A stretch of 50,928 nucleotides of DNA, from assembly GCA_021162935.1 (NCBI GenBank), contig JAGGXR010000082.1, forward strand, positions 1 through 50,928, given 5' to 3'. Below the pieces are notes generated by a model, which ran no database searches, was not told the DNA's origin, and saw only the letters and a list, made by a program, of their open reading frames with translations. This document shows, in pieces, positions 48,006 through 50,928 of the stretch. Numbering within the stretch: the first letter of the stretch is position 1; each line of letters opens with the position of its first letter. The stretch comes from Deltaproteobacteria bacterium. GTDB taxonomy: Bacteria > Myxococcota_A > Polyangia > HGW-17 > SLPX01. Both the position numbers and the translations under genes were made by a program.

Positions 48006-49988
48006 ATGAAGCGCATTCGCCTCGTTTTGATGATTGTCGTTGCAATGGTCATGCACGGACCCCTGGCAAGGGCCACGACGTGGGTCTATCTCCAACAGGG
48101 CAGCGCCTTGTCCTATCGACCAGGAACCTCGGCGCCGCCGTCCGATTGGACGTCGGTGGGTTTTCAGGAGGATGCGAGCTGGACTGAGTCGTCGCAGGGG
48201 TTTGGGATTGGGTACGGCGATGGAGATGACCGGACGGTCCTGTCGGACATGAGCGGCAACTACCTGACCGTATACGTCCGTGCCCATTTCCACGTGGGCT
48301 CCGAGTCGCCAACGTCCCTGAAGCTCCAGATGTCGTTCGACGATGGTTTCGTGGCCTACCTGAACGGCATCGAGGTGGGGCGTTCGCACGTTCCGAACGG
48401 TTCGATTGGACCCGATGATGCAGCTTCGTCGCATGAAGTGACCGATGGCGACGAGGTCTTCGACGTGGATCCGAGACTGCTGCAGGCTGGAGACAACGTG
48501 TTCGCCGTGGAGGCGCACAATACGGATGTGTCCAGCTCCGACCTGTCGTGCCTGCCCGTTCTGTGGGGCTATGACAGCCCGCCCGTCTCAGCACAGATTG
48601 TTTACGGGCCGTTCCTTCAGCAGGTCGGCCGTCATTCTTCATTGGTGGTTTGGGAGACGGACCAGGCTGCACCCACGACGCTCATCTATGGAGCGGATCC
48701 GGATGTTTTGGACCAGACCGTTTCGGCTACGGACGAGACGCTCCATCACGTGGCGAAACTCGATGGGCTCAGTGGGGATTCGGTCTACCACTACCAGGTC
48801 CAGTCGGCCAAGTGGCCTTCGCAGGTGGCTCGGATCCAGACCGAAAAGGATCGATCCGAAGCGGTTCGTGTCGGGGTCTATGGAGACAATCGGAGTGACA
48901 GTGACGCGCACCGTCAGGTCGTCGAAGGCCTGATTTCCGCATCGGTGGATTTTGCGTTCGACACGGGCGACCTCGTGGCGGATGGTTCCAATGCAGATTT
49001 ATGGAAAACATTCTTCCAGATCGAGGGAGATTTTCTTCGTGATGTCTGCTTGTATCCCATTTTGGGGAACCACGAAGGTCAGGGCGACCTGTATTTGGAC
49101 ATTTTCGATCTTCCCGAAAACTCACCGGCCCCGGAACGGTACTACACGGTGCGCTACGGCGTCTCGCTGTTCGTCGTGCTCGACCTGTACGGCAGCGATG
49201 TCGGTACGGGAAGTGCGCAGGTCAACTGGCTGCAACAGACCTTGTCCGACGCGCAGTCCGACTCGGACGTGCGGCACGTGTTCGTGTTCCTCCATCATGG
49301 CCCCTATGATTCTGGGGCCCACGGACCGAATACCGAGGCCCAGGATGTGCTCGTTCCGTTCTTCGAACAATATGGAGTGGATATCGTGTTTTCCGGTCAC
49401 GACCACGACTATGAACGATCCACGGTCCAAGGCGTCAAATACGTGGTGACCGGCGGCGGTGGCGCGCCCCTCTACACGGTGGACGGCGACTGGTGGACTG
49501 AGGTGTCCGAATCCGTGTACCACTATTGTATCCTGGACATTGCGGGCCCCAGGGTCGACTTTACCGCAAAGCGGGTGGATGGCTCTGTTCTGGATCAGTT
49601 CAGCCTCGGGACGGACGCGTCCGAATGCAGCAGTGCGAGCGACTGCGACGGCGGAACCCATGGTGACTGCCCGGCGAGCGAAGAGGGCGCCTGGGCCTGT
49701 GTGCAGGGAGGGTGTCTGTGGAACTGCCACGACCCGTCGGCGAACCAGCAAGAGGACGGTGGCATGGATGGCGGCCTGGAAGATGGCACAGCACCAGCCG
49801 ACGGCGCTACCCTGTCCGACGGTGGCCCTTCGACCGTCGATGCGTCGGGCAGTGAGGAGCATGGATCGTCGGGTGGGTGCGGCTGCCGTGCCGGGTCGGA
49901 CTCGGGCCTGCCGTCCGGCCTCGCCTGGATCGTCGCTCTCCTGTTCGTGGGTTGGCTCCGCCGGTCCCGGAGCCGAATCCGTTCGTGA
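48006..49988 (+). CDS. Secreted metallophosphatase with a MYXO-CTERM-like sorting tail (660 aa)
   Basis: ATG 48006 follows GTGAGG and a second AGGAA. After a signal peptide (MIVVAMVMHGPLARA) comes a beta-sandwich domain (about 25-190), then a fibronectin-like domain as in purple acid phosphatases (IVYGPFLQQVGRHSSLVVWET). The calcineurin-like metallophosphoesterase core follows, with YGDNRSD, FDTGDLV, GNHE, FLHHGPY and FSGHDHDYE, so the dinuclear metal ligands appear complete apart from GDxR at the first site. A Cys-rich segment and an Asp/Gly-rich linker lead to SSGGCGC, a hydrophobic helix (LAWIVALLFVGWL) and RRSRSR. Known MYXO-CTERM tails have this Cys-helix-Arg order and are processed for surface attachment. 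It probably releases phosphate from extracellular substrates. Confidence 0.9.
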   Translation: MKRIRLVLMIVVAMVMHGPLARATTWVYLQQGSALSYRPGTSAPPSDWTSVGFQEDASWTESSQGFGIGYGDGDDRTVLSDMSGNYLTVYVRAHFHVGSESPTSLKLQMSFDDGFVAYLNGIEVGRSHVPNGSIGPDDAASSHEVTDGDEVFDVDPRLLQAGDNVFAVEAHNTDVSSSDLSCLPVLWGYDSPPVSAQIVYGPFLQQVGRHSSLVVWETDQAAPTTLIYGADPDVLDQTVSATDETLHHVAKLDGLSGDSVYHYQVQSAKWPSQVARIQTEKDRSEAVRVGVYGDNRSDSDAHRQVVEGLISASVDFAFDTGDLVADGSNADLWKTFFQIEGDFLRDVCLYPILGNHEGQGDLYLDIFDLPENSPAPERYYTVRYGVSLFVVLDLYGSDVGTGSAQVNWLQQTLSDAQSDSDVRHVFVFLHHGPYDSGAHGPNTEAQDVLVPFFEQYGVDIVFSGHDHDYERSTVQGVKYVVTGGGGAPLYTVDGDWWTEVSESVYHYCILDIAGPRVDFTAKRVDGSVLDQFSLGTDASECSSASDCDGGTHGDCPASEEGAWACVQGGCLWNCHDPSANQQEDGGMDGGLEDGTAPADGATLSDGGPSTVDASGSEEHGSSGGCGCRAGSDSGLPSGLAWIVALLFVGWLRRSRSRIRS

Positions 49989-50069
49989 TCCAGAGAAGAT
50001 ATGTTGGTATGATAAGAAGGAGTACTGGGATGTGCCCCAGATGGTAGGGGGCTGGTCTTGGAGGGCCTG

Positions 50070-50928
50070 GTGAATTCAGAGCGAAACCTACGGACGAAAC
50101 AATATCCGACCTGTCTGGTGGTGGTTGGACTTGTGTCGGCTGTGGCATTGTGTGGCTGTCGATTCGACCCGAGGGCTCGTGTCGGGGATTTCCCAGGACT
50201 TGATGGACAGGTGGATGCGGCGTTCGGGGACGCTGCGCATGGCGACGGGGCGGTCGTGGATGGCCGCGTCGATGCCTTGGTGGACGCCGGTCCATGCGAG
50301 GATGGGCAGAAACGTTGCTCGAACGGGACGTTGGAAATTTGTCGTTCGGGCTCATGGGACCTGGTGACCACCTGTCTCCTCGGTTGCCGTGCCAATGGCC
50401 TGTCATGCAAGCAGATTCTACCCAGCAACGGCCTGGACCCGCGATGGATGGCGGACCCGAACGTCGGTGACGTGACCTTCGACCAGAACGTGGTGCTCAA
50501 CAGCGACGATGGGACCATCCGGGCTGGCGGGGTGGTGGTCGGAGGCCTTCGGTACGTGTTCCATTCGACTTCTCAGTCGGGGGATTGCGGGGGAAGTCCG
50601 CCTCCTGGCATCGGGGGCTTCGTATTTGGCAGCCTGACGGTCAACGAGGGGGTGACCGTCAGGATCGTTGGTGGAAACGTTGTGGCCTTGATGGCCCGAG
50701 ACAGCGTGGAGATTCACGGAACCGTGGACGTTTCCGGGGGCGTCTCGGCCTGTCCGGATCACGAACCTTGGTGCGGAGGCCCGGGAGGCTTTGCAGGCGG
50801 ACGGAGCGCCACCGTGGACCCACAACCCGGCTTGGGGCCGGGAGCCGGTGGACCGGGGCACAGTGAGAGTCTGGGTTGGGGAGACGAGACCGGTGGCGGT
50901 GGCGGCGGGTACGGTGGCGGTGGGGGAC
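50070..50928 (+). CDS. Gly-rich lipoprotein, N-terminal part (truncated by the window end)
   Basis: A frame starting at GTG 50070, four bases after GGAGGG, runs open to the last base (286 codons). The signal peptide (VVVGLVSAVALCGC) indicates a lipoprotein. The segment QKRCSNGTLEICRSGSWD followed by two further Cys residues is a small Cys-rich module common in myxobacterial surface proteins, preceded by an Asp/Ala/Gly linker. A beta-solenoid-like part follows (NEGVTVRIVGGNVVALMARDSVEIHGTVDVSGG), resembling right-handed beta-helix surface proteins, and the visible end becomes Gly-rich. The 3' end is missing. Confidence 0.75.
   Translation, partial: MNSERNLRTKQYPTCLVVVGLVSAVALCGCRFDPRARVGDFPGLDGQVDAAFGDAAHGDGAVVDGRVDALVDAGPCEDGQKRCSNGTLEICRSGSWDLVTTCLLGCRANGLSCKQILPSNGLDPRWMADPNVGDVTFDQNVVLNSDDGTIRAGGVVVGGLRYVFHSTSQSGDCGGSPPPGIGGFVFGSLTVNEGVTVRIVGGNVVALMARDSVEIHGTVDVSGGVSACPDHEPWCGGPGGFAGGRSATVDPQPGLGPGAGGPGHSESLGWGDETGGGGGGYGGGGG

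Overview
The window reads as chromosomal DNA of a GC-rich Myxococcota/deltaproteobacterium-like organism (Polyangia or Bradymonadota type). The evidence is the density of large predicted lipoproteins, an AgmX/PglI-like C-terminal module, a MYXO-CTERM-like sorting tail, lamin-tail and DxDxDG-repeat surface proteins, a Hanks-type kinase with an HRDVSPQN loop, and a two-gene type III export fragment. No rRNA, tRNA or CRISPR array was seen. This assignment is inferred from gene content, not from a marker-gene phylogeny.

Layout. 1-1270: the 5' end of a minus-strand transposase-like gene, then a fic-family gene whose catalytic Fic core has been lost by a clean in-frame deletion; a 26-bp near-palindrome covers its ribosome-binding site. 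1341-10255 (minus): two giant, translationally coupled paralogous lipoproteins (FecR-like, VIT, VWA, AgmX/PglI-like and helical/TPR-like regions, about 1400 and 1570 aa), preceded by a membrane-anchored alpha/beta hydrolase (10679-11485). 11894-15940 (plus): a 1348-aa protein that looks like two surface proteins fused head to tail. 16019-20727 (minus): TPR/membrane protein, lamin-tail lipoprotein, and a radical SAM-methyltransferase fusion. 20728-21092: divergent promoter region. 21093-25255 (plus): Ser/Thr kinase with a TTG start, a coupled TPR/PEGA-like membrane protein, and a lipoprotein with four 31-residue DxDxDG repeats.

25305-37366 (minus) is a long co-directional block, mostly housekeeping: a double-thioredoxin DsbA-like protein overlapping a bifunctional Rel/SpoT gene, a charged low-complexity protein, rluB-scpB-scpA with a site-2 protease, a patatin-like protein and a lipoprotein. 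37610-42038 (plus): a CPA2-type antiporter, orphan sctS/fliQ and sctT/fliR, and an Ala-Arg-Pro-repeat protein with a predicted outer-membrane barrel. 42198-45417 (minus): parvulin-like lipoprotein and alaS.

45643-47707 is a distinct island: a lower-GC lipoprotein with a candidate clan-CD (caspase-like) Cys/His dyad and a C-terminal P/Homo B domain. It has its own near-consensus promoter and lies between two imperfect 67-68 bp direct repeats. 48006-49988 (plus) is a secreted metallophosphatase with a MYXO-CTERM-like tail, and 50070 to the end is a truncated lipoprotein.

The strongest leads are the core-deleted Fic regulator-like gene with its palindrome, the direct-repeat-flanked protease-like lipoprotein, the tandem FecR/VIT/VWA giants, the radical SAM-methyltransferase fusion, and the internal MYXO-CTERM/lipobox junction in the 1348-aa protein.
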